Below are positions 27,083 to 37,141 of a stretch of DNA of 64,000 nucleotides, one piece after another. The translations under genes were made by a program, and so were the position numbers. The DNA is from Terriglobia bacterium. Lineage in GTDB: Bacteria > Acidobacteriota > Terriglobia > JAJPHL01. A model generated the notes under the pieces. It was not told the DNA's origin and did not search any database. It saw only the letters and a list, made by a program, of their open reading frames with translations. The stretch lies in the NCBI GenBank assembly GCA_021325275.1, contig JAJPHL010000055.1, positions 124,001 through 188,000 of the forward strand, read 5' to 3'. Each line of letters begins with the position of its first letter. Within the stretch, counting starts at the first letter, position 1.

Positions 27083-29674
27083 TTACTTGGCCCAGGCGAT
27101 CAAACCTTCTAGATAAGGATTGCACAAATCAGGATGCTTTGGGAGGACGCGCACGGTGTATCCGTGGAGTCCGCTGCGCGAACACGTGGCCACGGCGTGA
27201 TACAACCACGATCCGTTGTCCTCGAATCCCATCGGCTGCATTGGTGTGGCCACGCCATTGATGATTTGGTTGTCGGCGTCAATCTCGCCGAGATACATCT
27301 CGACGGTAACTTCATCCGGCGTGAGACCACCGAGATAAACACGCGCCCGCGCTTTCACGTCGCCGCCCACGGGCAAGTCGCCGAGACCCGCGCCGTCGAG
27401 AACTTCGGCGCGGACTTGCGGCCATAATCCGCGGGCCCGCGAGGTCCAACCGGAAAGCGCGCGGGCGCGCGCCAGATCGTTTTCGTGCAGACGTACGGAA
27501 CGTTCCGCCGCGGGCAAGTAGAATCGCTCCGTGTACTCTTCCACCATGCGATGCGAATTGAAGAAATGGCAGAGCGCTTGCAACGACCCTTTCATGCGCG
27601 CGATCCAGCGGCGCGGCACGCCGTTCGGTCCCCGATCGTAAAACGTCGGCACCACGTCGCGCTCCAGCAGATCGTAGAGCGCGTTGGCCTCCACTTCGTC
27701 CTGGCGCGCTTCGTCGTCGTATTTTTCCGCGCGTCCGATGGGCCATCCAATCGGCTCGGCGGCGGGATCTTGATCGTTCCACGCTTCGTCGAACCATCCG
27801 TCGAGCGTGCTGACGTTGAGCACGCCGTTGGCGGCGGCTTTCATACCCGATGTGCCGCTGGCTTCCTGCGGACGCCGCGGCGTGTTCAACCAAACGTCGG
27901 AGCCTTGCACGAGATAACGCGTCGCGGTGATGCCGTAGCCTTCCAGGAATACGATGCGATGCCGGAACTGTTCCTGCCGCGAAAGCTTGACGATTTTCTG
28001 GATCAATTCCTTGCCTTGATTGTCCGCGGGATGCGCGGCGCCGGCGAAAATCACTTGCACGGGACGCGTGGGATGATTCAGAATGCGCGCCAAACGCTCG
28101 GGATCGCGCAACAAGAGCGTGGCGCGCTTGTATGTCGCGAAGCGGCGCGCGAATCCAATGGTCATCGCCTCGGAATCGAGTACTTCGTCGGCGGAGGCGA
28201 TCTCCGCTTGTGTCGCCCCGCGCTGCTGGAGTTGCGAGCGCAGCCGGCGTCGCGTGAACGACACGAGACGTTCGCGGCGGCGTTCGTGGTGATGCCACAA
28301 TTCTTCGGCGGGAATGCGCGAGACGCGCGACCAAAGTTGATGGTCGGTGGGCTCTTCCTGCCAGCGCGATCCCAGATAGCGATCAAAGAGTTGCTCCACT
28401 TCGGTGGAAATCCACGAACGAAAGTGCACGCCGTTGGTGATGGACTCGATGGGGATTTCTTCCTCGGGCAAGCCAGGCCAAAGCTCCTTCCACATGTCGC
28501 GGCTCACCGCGCCGTGCAGACGGCTGACTCCGTTGGCGCGCTCGGACATGCGCAGCGCGAGCGTGGTCATGCAGAATTGCTCGCTGTCGTTGTCGGGCTT
28601 GGTGCGGCCGAGTCCCAGGAAGCCGGAGACGGAAATTCCCAGCGCCTTCGAGTACTCCGTAAAATACTGCCGGATCAAATCGGGCGCGAAGAAATCGTGA
28701 CCGGCGGAAACCGGCGTGTGCGTGGTGAAAATCAGCGCGCTGGACGCCGCGGCGCGCGCTTCCTCGAAGCTGGCGGCGTGTTTGTGCATCAAGGTGCGCG
28801 CGTACTCCACCGCCATCAGCGCAGAATGGCCTTCGTTCATGTGAAAAACTTGCGGCTGAATGCCCATCGCTTCCAACGCGCGAAATCCGCCGATGCCCAG
28901 CACGATTTCCTGCTGCAAGCGCAATTGGCGATCACCGCCGTAAAGCTGATCGGTGATGTTTTGGTCCGACGCGCTGTTCGCGGCGACGTTGGTATCGAGC
29001 AAGTAGAGCGCGATGCGCCCCACTTGAATGCGCCACACTTGCGCGCGCACGGCGCGTCCGGGCAAATCGACTTCCACGGTGACGGGCTGTCCGGCGGCGT
29101 CGCGCTCCAGCGTCACCGGCATGTTGTGAAAGTCGTTGTCCTCGTATCCTTCTTGTTGCCATCCGGCGTCGTTCAGGTATTGGCGAAAATATCCTTGCTG
29201 ATAGAGCAGACCGACTCCGACCAGCGGAACGCCGAGGTCACTCGCGGACTTCAAGTGATCGCCCGAAAGAATGCCCAGGCCGCCGGCGAAAATCGAAAGG
29301 CAACTGGCGAGTCCAAATTCCGCGGAGAAGTATGCGACCAGCGGCTGGCGGCGCGTGAAACTCACCGTCGCGTGACGGCGGCGGAACCACGAGGACTCCG
29401 CGTTCAAATACGAGTCGAGACGCGCGGCCACGCGGTCCATGTGGGCGAGGAATCCGTCGTCGGCCGCGGCGGCCGACAGCGTTTCTTGACTCACTGTGCC
29501 GAGCAGCAGCACGGGATTGCGCTTCGACGCCTCCCAAACTTCGGGATCGAGTCGATGAAAAAGATCGACCGCGTCGTGATCCCACGACCAGCGCAAGTTG
29601 TAGGCGATGTCGAGCAATCGCGCCAGGCGTTTCGGCAGCGCCGGGACAACGTGAAACGTGAAAGCAGGTTTCAA
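27083..29674 (-). CDS. glgP: alpha-glucan phosphorylase (GT35, DUF3417 type)
   Basis: The protein has 863 residues. The N-terminal 120 residues are the DUF3417 segment ('[16 protein letters not shown]') that marks the short phosphorylase type. The phosphorylase body has 'YFSAEFGL', '[10 protein letters not shown]', '[12 protein letters not shown]' and the pyridoxal-phosphate site [14 protein letters not shown] with Lys612. It releases glucose 1-phosphate from glycogen or maltodextrin in the cytoplasm. With the GH63 enzyme downstream it makes a glucan-breakdown unit. Regulation is not visible; the start is set by the conserved N-terminus. Confidence 0.93.
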   Translation of the reverse strand: MKPAFTFHVVPALPKRLARLLDIAYNLRWSWDHDAVDLFHRLDPEVWEASKRNPVLLLGTVSQETLSAAAADDGFLAHMDRVAARLDSYLNAESSWFRRRHATVSFTRRQPLVAYFSAEFGLASCLSIFAGGLGILSGDHLKSASDLGVPLVGVGLLYQQGYFRQYLNDAGWQQEGYEDNDFHNMPVTLERDAAGQPVTVEVDLPGRAVRAQVWRIQVGRIALYLLDTNVAANSASDQNITDQLYGGDRQLRLQQEIVLGIGGFRALEAMGIQPQVFHMNEGHSALMAVEYARTLMHKHAASFEEARAAASSALIFTTHTPVSAGHDFFAPDLIRQYFTEYSKALGISVSGFLGLGRTKPDNDSEQFCMTTLALRMSERANGVSRLHGAVSRDMWKELWPGLPEEEIPIESITNGVHFRSWISTEVEQLFDRYLGSRWQEEPTDHQLWSRVSRIPAEELWHHHERRRERLVSFTRRRLRSQLQQRGATQAEIASADEVLDSEAMTIGFARRFATYKRATLLLRDPERLARILNHPTRPVQVIFAGAAHPADNQGKELIQKIVKLSRQEQFRHRIVFLEGYGITATRYLVQGSDVWLNTPRRPQEASGTSGMKAAANGVLNVSTLDGWFDEAWNDQDPAAEPIGWPIGRAEKYDDEARQDEVEANALYDLLERDVVPTFYDRGPNGVPRRWIARMKGSLQALCHFFNSHRMVEEYTERFYLPAAERSVRLHENDLARARALSGWTSRARGLWPQVRAEVLDGAGLGDLPVGGDVKARARVYLGGLTPDEVTVEMYLGEIDADNQIINGVATPMQPMGFEDNGSWLYHAVATCSRSGLHGYTVRVLPKHPDLCNPYLEGLIAWAK

Positions 29675-29745
29675 GGCGTAAGATGTCTCCGTGATATGAA
29701 GCTGTGACAGCTAAAATTCAAGCATATCAAGGAAACAGGTTGCTG

Positions 29746-29768
29746 GTTGCCGATGCTGGTTGCTGGTT
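29746..29768 (+). repeat. left inverted repeat flanking the Uma2 gene
   Basis: This 23-base stretch matches the reverse complement of 30381-30403 at 20 of 23 positions. It sits in a longer tract of TGCTGGTT repeats (29739-29769), itself framed by GGAAAC (29731-29736) and GTTTCC (29771-29776). Confidence 0.7.
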
Positions 29769-29791
29769 GGGTTTCCTGCTAAACTTGCGGT

Positions 29792-30382
29792 ATGTCGACG
29801 TTGGCGATCCCGTCCCTGGTTACGCCCGAGGAATACCTCCAGGCCGAGCGGAAAGCCCAGTTCAAGAGCGAGTATGTGGACGGCTATGTGTACGCCATGT
29901 CCGGCGCCAGCACAGCTCACCTGATCATTACTGGAAATACATTTGCCGCGCTTCATTCGCAGTTGAAAGGCGGACACTGCCGGCCTTTTGTGAGCGACAT
30001 GCGCGTGCGCGTTAGCCGCCGCGGTCCGTACTATTACCCGGACATCGCTGTCGCCTGCAAAGCGCGTGTGGAAGACGAAGAGGAACAGGACAATCTTCTA
30101 AACCCGAGAGTCGTCATCGAGGTTTTATCACCATCCACGCAACGCTACGATCGCACAGAGAAATTTGCACGGTATCGCGAGATGCCGTCGCTGGAGCAAT
30201 ACGTGTTGATCGCGCAGGATCGAATCGGCGTGGAACACCATGAGTTACATGGTGCAAAATGGGTTTTCACGCTAATCACGGATCCCCAGGGAGTCGTCGA
30301 CTTACCGTCGATCGGCGCGAGGGTCAAGATTGCGGACATCTACGAAGGAGTCGCCTTCAAAACAACTCGTAGACGAGCATAA
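29792..30382 (+). CDS. Uma2-family protein (PD-(D/E)XK nuclease fold)
   Basis: The protein has 196 residues. It is a Uma2/DUF820 protein: a 'TPEEYLQAE' opening, 'KSEYVDGYVYAMSGAS', then the nuclease-fold residues Asp84 in YYPDIAV and Glu110 in VVIEVLSPST, followed by 'RTEKFARYREMPSLEQYVLI'. These are related to restriction-type endonucleases but no cellular role is established, and genomes often hold many copies. The gene is short, stands alone between unrelated minus-strand genes, and is bounded by inverted repeats whose right arm begins at its stop codon. That suggests a movable or once-moved cassette. Confidence 0.92.
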   Translation: MSTLAIPSLVTPEEYLQAERKAQFKSEYVDGYVYAMSGASTAHLIITGNTFAALHSQLKGGHCRPFVSDMRVRVSRRGPYYYPDIAVACKARVEDEEEQDNLLNPRVVIEVLSPSTQRYDRTEKFARYREMPSLEQYVLIAQDRIGVEHHELHGAKWVFTLITDPQGVVDLPSIGARVKIADIYEGVAFKTTRRRA

Positions 30383-30403
30383 CCAGCAAGCAGGATCAGC
30401 AAC
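30381..30403 (+). repeat. right inverted repeat flanking the Uma2 gene
   Basis: This is the partner of 29746-29768 (20 of 23 bases as reverse complement), built of CCAGCAAG/CAGCAAC units. It begins within the Uma2 stop codon. A CTAAAAT follows here (30403-30409) and also occurs outside the left repeat (29711-29717), possibly a duplicated target, though seven bases can match by chance. Confidence 0.65.
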
Positions 30404-30411
30404 TAAAATCT

Positions 30412-32637
30412 CTATTTCACGCCGATCGAAACCACGTTACTGCTGATCGTGTTCATGATGATTTGCAGGCTCACCGCGCCACCCGTCGCGACGGTCGACG
30501 GAACCACGGCGTTCACTTGCCACAATCCCACAAAACCTTGCGCGAGCCCGGAGAACTGCACCTGGGCCACGACGCCGCCGATGATGACGACGGGCGTTAC
30601 CGAGGTTGTCGCGAGCACTGACGTCGACGCCGCTGCGCCGTCGGCCGGTTGATTGCTCACGACGCCTTGACCCGTGGCGAAAATCTGCACCACCGATCCG
30701 CGCGCCGCGGGATTCGCCGCCGAGTTCGCGGAGAAATCCTGATTCAACACCGCGCCCTGCGTCCCTGCTCCGACGAAAATGCCCGGCGCCGACGCCGCGA
30801 GACTCACCGTGGAGTTCGATGACGTCGCCGTTCCATTCGTCACGCTGACGGTGGTGCTCGATTGTCCGGCAAGTTCAAACGGCACTTGCGCGTTGATCTG
30901 CCCGCTCGACGCAAACAAAAGCGGCGCAAAGATCCCGCCGATCTTCACCTGATACCCGCCGAGGGTAGTGGGCAACGGCGTGGCACTCGCTGAAGCGGAG
31001 GTCGCCGGTCCAATGGCCGAGCCGAACAACGAGACAAGCGATCCCACCGCGACCGGCGTGGCCGACGCGAAACTCGCGCCGTTCACCGTGGCCGCGACGT
31101 TGCCGATAATCGATCCCGGAGGTGCGTAGGTGAGCGAAGCGGCCACCGGCGCCGCGCCCGCCGGCAGCGTGACCGTGGCGATCACGGTATTCGCCGTCAA
31201 ATCCAACACGCTCACCGTGCCGCTCGTAAAGTTGGCGACGTATCCGCGATTGCCGGTGGAATTCACAGCGATACTCGTAGGACCTTGGCCCACGGGAATC
31301 GTGGCCAGTTGCGTTCCGGTGTTCGGATCCATCACCACAATGGTGTTGGAGTTGAACATCGCCACGTACAACTTCGATCCGTCGGGTGAAAACGCCACGG
31401 CGACCGGCGATCCCGCGGTGTTAAACGTGTTCAGAATGTTGATCTGTCCACCCGCGACGGAAATTTCGTAAACCGCCGGCGTGGGCGATTGATAGTCTTC
31501 CCAATCACAAGCGACGTAAATATTGCCGGTGGTCGGCGACGCCGTGATGGAGTAGCAACCCAATCCGTCGCCGGAATTTTGAGATCCCGCGGGAATGCGG
31601 TAGTGCAGCGCCCCGCTGAGTCCCGGCGTGGTGAAGACGGAAATCGCGTTGACCGGCTCGTCGTTTTGGCTGACGTGTTCGTAAAAATAGTCGTCGTCGT
31701 CGATCGTGTACAGCGTCGATCCGTCGGGCGTTTGATACATGCCCCACGTAAACGCCGATGTGGTGCCGCTCGCCGTGGAAGCGCCGGTTGACGTGCTGTA
31801 GGCGTGGACGGTGAGATCGTCGGCCACGTACAGCGTCGTGGCGTCGGGCGAGAAAGTAACGGCAAAGGGAGACGCCGCCGGAACCGTATTGCCCGCCGTG
31901 GACATCGCGAGCGGATCGAACGATTGCGCGCCCAAGCTCAAGCATCCGGACGTGGACGTGCAAGTCGAGCCGCCGCCGCCATTCGCCGTGTATCCAAACT
32001 GATTGCTCGGGCTGACCTGGATGTCTTGCGGATTCGCGCCGGGAACCAGCGAGAAGGTTTGCAAAATGGCGTTGGAACTCGTGTCGATCGCCGTGACGCT
32101 ATCGAGACCGCTATTGGCCGTAAAAAGACGCTGCGGCGAAATCGTCACGATCGTCGACGGCGCCGCTTGCACGCGCTTGCGCGACGCCGAAACGTAGGGA
32201 CGCGCCAACGCCAGGTTGGCCGCTCCGTCGTCGCCGGAACGCGCCACGCCGTTAGGAGATGGTCCACTGTCGCCGATGGCGTACGACATGATGTGCAGGG
32301 CGTCGAGCCAGACGTAAACGTTCTGGCTGTCGGCGGAAAGTTTTTGGCCGGCCGATGGCAGCGCGATGGATTGGAACCTTTCCGTCATGGGCGCGGAGCC
32401 CGCGCGGAAACTGAGCCGCGATCCGGAAATAAAGAAGTCCCATTCGCCGCCGATGACAGCTTGATTGGCGGCGATGCGCGCGAATCGCGAAGACGGCGTC
32501 GGCCGTTTCGCGGCTGTGCGCGCGGTCAGGCGCGCTTGCGCGGCGAGGGCGGGCGCGGGATCCTGCGCGAATGCGCTAACGGGAAAAGCAATTGCGATCA
32601 CTAAAGGAAAAAAAGTCACCAAGCGTCCGGCCTTCAA
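30412..32637 (-). CDS. secreted YVTN beta-propeller protein with TIGR03437 C-terminal domain
   Basis: The protein has about 741 residues. A TTG at 32635-32637 with GGAGG five bases upstream is the best start and puts a signal peptide first; an ATG 33 bases upstream lacks a ribosome site. Residues 170-490 hold beta-propeller repeats of the YVTN type ('SPDGSKLYVAMFNSNTIVVMD', in pieces 'SPDGSKLYVA' and 'GTVSVLDLTANTV'). The last 215 residues are the TIGR03437 'Solibacter' domain ('VGSLVSLFGSAIGP', 'GQINAQVPFELAG', 'GLWQVNAVVPS'). Function is unknown; the domain is thought to act as an export or surface module. The next gene upstream is a paralogue. Confidence 0.85.
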   Translation of the reverse strand: MKAGRLVTFFPLVIAIAFPVSAFAQDPAPALAAQARLTARTAAKRPTPSSRFARIAANQAVIGGEWDFFISGSRLSFRAGSAPMTERFQSIALPSAGQKLSADSQNVYVWLDALHIMSYAIGDSGPSPNGVARSGDDGAANLALARPYVSASRKRVQAAPSTIVTISPQRLFTANSGLDSVTAIDTSSNAILQTFSLVPGANPQDIQVSPSNQFGYTANGGGGSTCTSTSGCLSLGAQSFDPLAMSTAGNTVPAASPFAVTFSPDATTLYVADDLTVHAYSTSTGASTASGTTSAFTWGMYQTPDGSTLYTIDDDDYFYEHVSQNDEPVNAISVFTTPGLSGALHYRIPAGSQNSGDGLGCYSITASPTTGNIYVACDWEDYQSPTPAVYEISVAGGQINILNTFNTAGSPVAVAFSPDGSKLYVAMFNSNTIVVMDPNTGTQLATIPVGQGPTSIAVNSTGNRGYVANFTSGTVSVLDLTANTVIATVTLPAGAAPVAASLTYAPPGSIIGNVAATVNGASFASATPVAVGSLVSLFGSAIGPATSASASATPLPTTLGGYQVKIGGIFAPLLFASSGQINAQVPFELAGQSSTTVSVTNGTATSSNSTVSLAASAPGIFVGAGTQGAVLNQDFSANSAANPAARGSVVQIFATGQGVVSNQPADGAAASTSVLATTSVTPVVIIGGVVAQVQFSGLAQGFVGLWQVNAVVPSTVATGGAVSLQIIMNTISSNVVSIGVK

Positions 32638-32812
32638 ACGTACCTCCGTAATCCTCTCAACCCCATTCACCCGGCAATGTTTCGGGCCGAAAGTGAGCCA
32701 TCAACAGGATAGCTTACTTGGTTGGAGTCTCTACAGAGAGACGATGGCGGCGTTCGCTACGTTACGTTGTCAGAACCATTTCGCCGCAGCGAATGAGTGC
32801 TTAACACGACGT

Positions 32813-35611
32813 TTAGGGAGCAACAATCGACACGGTCGCGGCGTTGCTGATCGCGGTGCCAACAATAATTTGCACCGAGACCGCGGTCCCCGGCGTGACG
32901 GTCGCCGGAATGGTGGCATTCACTTGCCACAATCCCACGAATCCCGGTGACAATCCGGAGAAACCCACGGCGGCCGGCTGCCCGCCGATCAGCACTGCAG
33001 GATTACTCGCCGTGGTCGCCAACGGACCACTGGGTGCGGCCGCACCGTCGCCGGGTTGATTCGCAACGACGCCTTGACCGTTGGCGAAAATCTGGATCAC
33101 CTGTCCCACGTGCGCGGGATTCGCCGGCGTATTCTGCGAATAATCCTGATTGAGAATCGCGCCCACGCTCGCGCCGTTGATCACGCCGGTGAAAATGCCC
33201 GGGGACGCCGCGGCGATCGTCAACGTGGCGGGCGGGCTGACCGCGGTTCCCGTTTGCACCACAACTTGCACTGACGTTTGCCCTGCTACTTCCCACGGCA
33301 CTTGGCAATTGATCTGCGACGCCGACACGTAGAACAGCGGCGCGGAGAATCCGCCGATCGTCACTTGCGTGTTGGCGAGCGCTGTGGGCAGCGGCACGGT
33401 GGACGCGCCGACGCCTGCGGCCGGCCCCATATTGCTGCCGAAAAGCGAGATCAGCGATCCCGGCGCCGCGCCGAGCGACGCCGTAAAGCTCGCAGCGTTG
33501 ACGATGCCGGCCGAGGGAATCGTGGGACCCGGCAGAATCGTCAAGCCGACGGTAAACGTGATCGGCTTGAGCGCGCCTGCCGAGCTGATCGTAACCGTCG
33601 CAGAGAGTTGTCCCGCCGGCAACCCTTGCGTGTTCACGCCCACGGTGATTGGCGTAGGCGTGGCGCCGGACGCGGGCGTCAACGTGAGCCACGACGACGA
33701 CGGAGAAACCACGGCGCTCCAGGAAATCGCGCCGCCTGGACCCGTGTTCGTCACGTTGACGGTCGACGGTGTGGGCGACGGGCTGCCCGCGACAATCTGG
33801 AACGCAACTTGCGGCTGATCGACGGCCAGCACGCCTGAAGGGTTCACGGTGAGTGATACGTTGATGGTCAGCGGCGTATTTCCAGTGTTCGCCGACGCGA
33901 TCGACACGGTGCCGGTGTAAGTTCCCGGCGCGAGTCCTGAAGTGTTCGCGCCGATACCGAGAGTCGCCGGAAAATTTCCCGACGCCGCGGTGGTGGTCAA
34001 CCAACTGCCGCCGGTCTTTGTGGTCGTCGTAGCGGTCCAGGTGAAAGTACTTGTGACGGGTCCGAATTGCGCGACGGTAAGCGCGACGTTTTGCGACGGC
34101 GGGTTCGATTGTCCGGCGCTCGCGGTGAAGGTGATTTGCGTGGGCGTAACGCCAATCGTCGGCGGCGGGGTGGTGAGCGCGACGCCCCACGGTTGCGGAC
34201 CAACGGGTATGGTGGCGACGCTGTTGTTGTTCGTCAAATCGAGCACTGAAACGTCATTGGCGCCGTAGTTGGCGACGTAGGCGCGCGTGCCATCGGCACT
34301 GACGGCAACCCCGAGCGGAGAGAAATCGGTGTTGATCAGAGATTTGCGTGTCAAAGAAGATGTGTTGAGCACATCGAGGGCATCGATGTCGCTATACGCG
34401 ACGTACAGAGTCTTACCGTCCGCCGAAACCGCCAGCCCGCCCACGCCGTGCGACGGTACGGTTTGCAATTGAGAGAGGAAGCCGCCGCTGTACTGAAAAG
34501 CGAAAATCGCCGGTGTTACGTAGCAACCTACATAGATTCGCGTTCCATCGGCGGACGCCGCCATCGAGGTGCATCCGCTGTTGGTGGGAAGCGGAATCTG
34601 CACGGAGACCTGCGCAGTCGCCACAGACGCAACGTAAACAGAATCCAGAGTGGTTCCGTTGGCCTGCAGTGTGCCCGATAGGAGCGCGTAGACGTTCTTA
34701 TTGTCGGGGCTGATGGCCAACCCTTGGATCGGAACCGGCACGCTGGAGGTCGCCACTTGTGTGCCGCTGGGGTCGTAAATCTTGAGGGATAGGAAATCAC
34801 CAACCGCGACGCGTGTGCCGTCGTTGCTGACTGCGGCCGCGAAAGGAAACGCCGCTCCGAGTGTTGGTCCCGCTGTTTGTTGGGTCGCGGGATTGAATGG
34901 CGTCACGCCGCGTCCTTGGCACGTAAAACAATCGACCATGCCGTTTACGATGTAACCCTTGCTATTGTCGGGCGTAATCGCAACCTGGATGGGTCCGTTG
35001 CCGGCGGTCAGCAGCATGTTACCCGTGGTGGTATTCGTGATCGTGTTGATGACCGTCACGGAATCGCCCGCGATCTTGTTCGCGACATTGCCACCGGAAT
35101 TTGTCACAAACAACAACGGTGGATTCACCACCACAGCGTCTCCGGGCCGCTCGGCATCGGGCGTTTTCGACGTCGCCGGTAGCGACGGCCGGAGCCGCCG
35201 GCGTTCCAGCGCTTGTGCCGCGGCTGTATCGTCGATGGCGATTGAATCAGGTACGTTGACGCGGTTTTCGCCGTCCAGCGTGAAGCGTAACAGGCGGTCC
35301 GCTGCAATCCAAACGTAGAGGTAATCGGAGTCGGCGGCGATCTGGCGGGCGTTCTGTTCGAGCGTGATTTCCTGGTATGGCGTGGTCAATGGCAGTTTCG
35401 CGCTACGAACGTGCAGAGTGTTGGCGCGAATCCAAGCATCGAACGCGTCGTTCAACACGCCGCGGGGACCGTCCGAACTGTGACGTTCGGCCAGCAAGGC
35501 GCGCAATGCCGGGTTCTGTGCCGACGCGGCGGGAATCAAAGCGAACGCGGCAAGCCACATCACGACGACTTTGGCTATTTTCGACAAAATGTTTTTTTGC
35601 GGCACAGGCAC
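32813..35611 (-). CDS. secreted beta-propeller/BACON-like protein with TIGR03437 C-terminal domain
   Basis: The protein has about 932 residues. The GTG at 35609-35611 is chosen because it follows GAGAGGG closely and leads into the signal peptide (VVVMWLAAFALIPAASA); an ATG 36 bases upstream is possible. It has a YVTN-type beta-propeller (about 120-480), two immunoglobulin-like BACON-type domains in tandem (about 485-580 and 590-690; both carry W-L near the middle and 'G..PGTYTGTVSI'/'GLPAGQLSATVTI'), and the TIGR03437 domain (about 700-930). It looks like a surface-bound adhesion or scaffold protein. It is paralogous to the downstream gene, sharing the same N-terminal and C-terminal layout. 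Confidence 0.85.
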   Translation of the reverse strand: MPVPQKNILSKIAKVVVMWLAAFALIPAASAQNPALRALLAERHSSDGPRGVLNDAFDAWIRANTLHVRSAKLPLTTPYQEITLEQNARQIAADSDYLYVWIAADRLLRFTLDGENRVNVPDSIAIDDTAAAQALERRRLRPSLPATSKTPDAERPGDAVVVNPPLLFVTNSGGNVANKIAGDSVTVINTITNTTTGNMLLTAGNGPIQVAITPDNSKGYIVNGMVDCFTCQGRGVTPFNPATQQTAGPTLGAAFPFAAAVSNDGTRVAVGDFLSLKIYDPSGTQVATSSVPVPIQGLAISPDNKNVYALLSGTLQANGTTLDSVYVASVATAQVSVQIPLPTNSGCTSMAASADGTRIYVGCYVTPAIFAFQYSGGFLSQLQTVPSHGVGGLAVSADGKTLYVAYSDIDALDVLNTSSLTRKSLINTDFSPLGVAVSADGTRAYVANYGANDVSVLDLTNNNSVATIPVGPQPWGVALTTPPPTIGVTPTQITFTASAGQSNPPSQNVALTVAQFGPVTSTFTWTATTTTKTGGSWLTTTAASGNFPATLGIGANTSGLAPGTYTGTVSIASANTGNTPLTINVSLTVNPSGVLAVDQPQVAFQIVAGSPSPTPSTVNVTNTGPGGAISWSAVVSPSSSWLTLTPASGATPTPITVGVNTQGLPAGQLSATVTISSAGALKPITFTVGLTILPGPTIPSAGIVNAASFTASLGAAPGSLISLFGSNMGPAAGVGASTVPLPTALANTQVTIGGFSAPLFYVSASQINCQVPWEVAGQTSVQVVVQTGTAVSPPATLTIAAASPGIFTGVINGASVGAILNQDYSQNTPANPAHVGQVIQIFANGQGVVANQPGDGAAAPSGPLATTASNPAVLIGGQPAAVGFSGLSPGFVGLWQVNATIPATVTPGTAVSVQIIVGTAISNAATVSIVAP

Positions 35612-35735
35612 ACCATCCCTCTCGCAAACACACGAGAAAACTGCCAACTTAATTCGCGCCGACCCGAACAGAACCTCGATGAATCAACGGTTTTAGCAGA
35701 AAGATTTTAGGGATGCAAGATAATTTTTAGAAAGC

Positions 35736-36953
35736 CTAAACAAGGCGTTCCATGGGATCAACCTTGGTCCAAATGACCGCGCCAATCGCAAAAATGGCGG
35801 CCATCAGGTAAAAAGGATAGTCCCAAGATCCCGTGGATTGCACCAGGTACCCGGTGACTACCGGCGCGATCGCGCCGCCCAAGTTTCCTACCGTATTCAT
35901 GCATCCGGTGATGAGTCCCGCGCGCCGATGGCCCACGTCGAGGCAAACGGTCCACGCAGGGGAAACCGTCAGCGCTTGAAAGAACGATGCGCCGGCCAGC
36001 ACCGCGGCGGCCGTCACGCGGTTGGGCGTGTTCGCCACGACGATCAGCAGCATTCCGCTGGCCGCATAGCCAAACATTCCCACGCCGCAGCGTGCCTTTT
36101 TGAGATTACCCGTTTTGCCAATGCGATCCGTCAGCCAGCCGCCGGTCATATATCCGGCGCCGGAGAAAATCCACGGAAGTGCGGAGAAGAGTCCCGTGGA
36201 GGCGATGGAGAATCCGCGACCTTTTAGAAGATAGGTTGGTAGCCACGAAATGTAGAAATACAAACTGTAGCCGTAGGCAAAATACATCGCGCAAATCTTT
36301 CCAAGATTCGGGCGATAAAGTTTGCCGCCGGGCAGCAAATCGCGCCAATCAACGTGTTCGGGCGGCGCGTCGATCACGCGTCCGCCGATTTCCCGTGGGC
36401 GATCTTCGAAAAGCCACAGCCACACCAGGGTCCACACGACGCCGAGCAATCCAAACTCAAAGAAGACGACGCGCCAGCCTTGCCGCGCTACGCCCTCAAG
36501 CACCAACGCGGCGGTAAGCGCCGCGCCCGCCGCGAGTCCCAAAAACGAGGCGCTCATCGCGCGGCCGCGCTCGCGGAGCGGAAACCAATTGGCGACGGCT
36601 CGAGCGATGTTCGGAAACGCGCCGGCTTCTCCCGCGCCAAAGAAAAATCGGATGCCCAGGAACGAGAGAAGTCCCGTGGCCGCGCCGGTCAGCGCCGTGA
36701 ACAGCGACCACCCCAGCACGATGCGCGTGAGGGCCCGCCGCGGGCCTAAAGAGTCGCCCCACCATCCGGTGGGAATCTCAAACAACGCGTAGCCGAGCGC
36801 GAACGCACCGAAGATGTATCCCATTTGTGTGGGCGTGAAACCGAACTCCGCGGAAATGGCCGGGGCGGCCGCGGAGATCAACAAGCGGTCCATGTAGGTG
36901 AGCGCGCCGAGGGAGGCGATCAGCGCGAGGACCGTGGGGCGGGAACAAGGCAC
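35736..36953 (-). CDS. MFS transporter, anion:cation symporter-like
   Basis: The protein has about 405 residues and twelve predicted membrane helices. The start is GTG at 36951-36953; the longer frame upstream crosses a palindrome and is rejected. The loop 2-3 motif appears as GWWGDSLGPRRALT, and 'FFGAGEAGAFPNIARAVANWFP' (in pieces 'GAGEAGAFPNIA' and 'VANWFP') is typical of the ACS family (sugar acids, organic anions). The central loop is short. The substrate is unknown. It stands alone, 22 bases from the palindrome at 36975. Confidence 0.88.
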   Translation of the reverse strand: MPCSRPTVLALIASLGALTYMDRLLISAAAPAISAEFGFTPTQMGYIFGAFALGYALFEIPTGWWGDSLGPRRALTRIVLGWSLFTALTGAATGLLSFLGIRFFFGAGEAGAFPNIARAVANWFPLRERGRAMSASFLGLAAGAALTAALVLEGVARQGWRVVFFEFGLLGVVWTLVWLWLFEDRPREIGGRVIDAPPEHVDWRDLLPGGKLYRPNLGKICAMYFAYGYSLYFYISWLPTYLLKGRGFSIASTGLFSALPWIFSGAGYMTGGWLTDRIGKTGNLKKARCGVGMFGYAASGMLLIVVANTPNRVTAAAVLAGASFFQALTVSPAWTVCLDVGHRRAGLITGCMNTVGNLGGAIAPVVTGYLVQSTGSWDYPFYLMAAIFAIGAVIWTKVDPMERLV

Positions 36954-36974
36954 CTCGACATCATAGAACCAAAC

Positions 36975-37130
36975 ACGAAGGCAAAAGGCAAAAGGCAAAA
37001 GTGAAGAACGAGCCGCTGGTTCCAAAAGCGTTGTGCTGCTCCTTAGGAACGATTCGAAGAGCCGACCGGGGTGGACGCCCAGTTCTTCACTTTTGCCTTT
37101 TGACTTTTGCCTTTTGCCTTTTGCCTTCGT
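36975..37130. repeat. palindrome with GGCAAAA-repeat arms
   Basis: Left arm 36975-37009 has three GGCAAAA units, right arm 37082-37130 has the reverse complement with additional copies (TTTTGCC). The arms end in matching ACGAAGG and GTGAAGAAC. The 72-base loop has no gene. It lies 12 bases after the motB stop and before the MFS gene. Confidence 0.7.
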
Positions 37131-37141
37131 ATCTCCCGTCT

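Noticed and set aside
27485-29707. 740-codon open frame opposite the glucan phosphorylase gene
   Set aside because: It is an antisense shadow of a clearly recognised gene. Composition is abnormal for a protein.
29739-29769. TGCTGGTT repeats as a possible CRISPR array
   Set aside because: Units are too short and there are no spacers. No cas genes are in the window.
31804-32604. Long open frame opposite the TIGR03437 gene (and similar ones opposite most genes)
   Set aside because: In this GC-rich DNA antisense frames stay open by codon bias. The translation is Arg-rich and has no family features.
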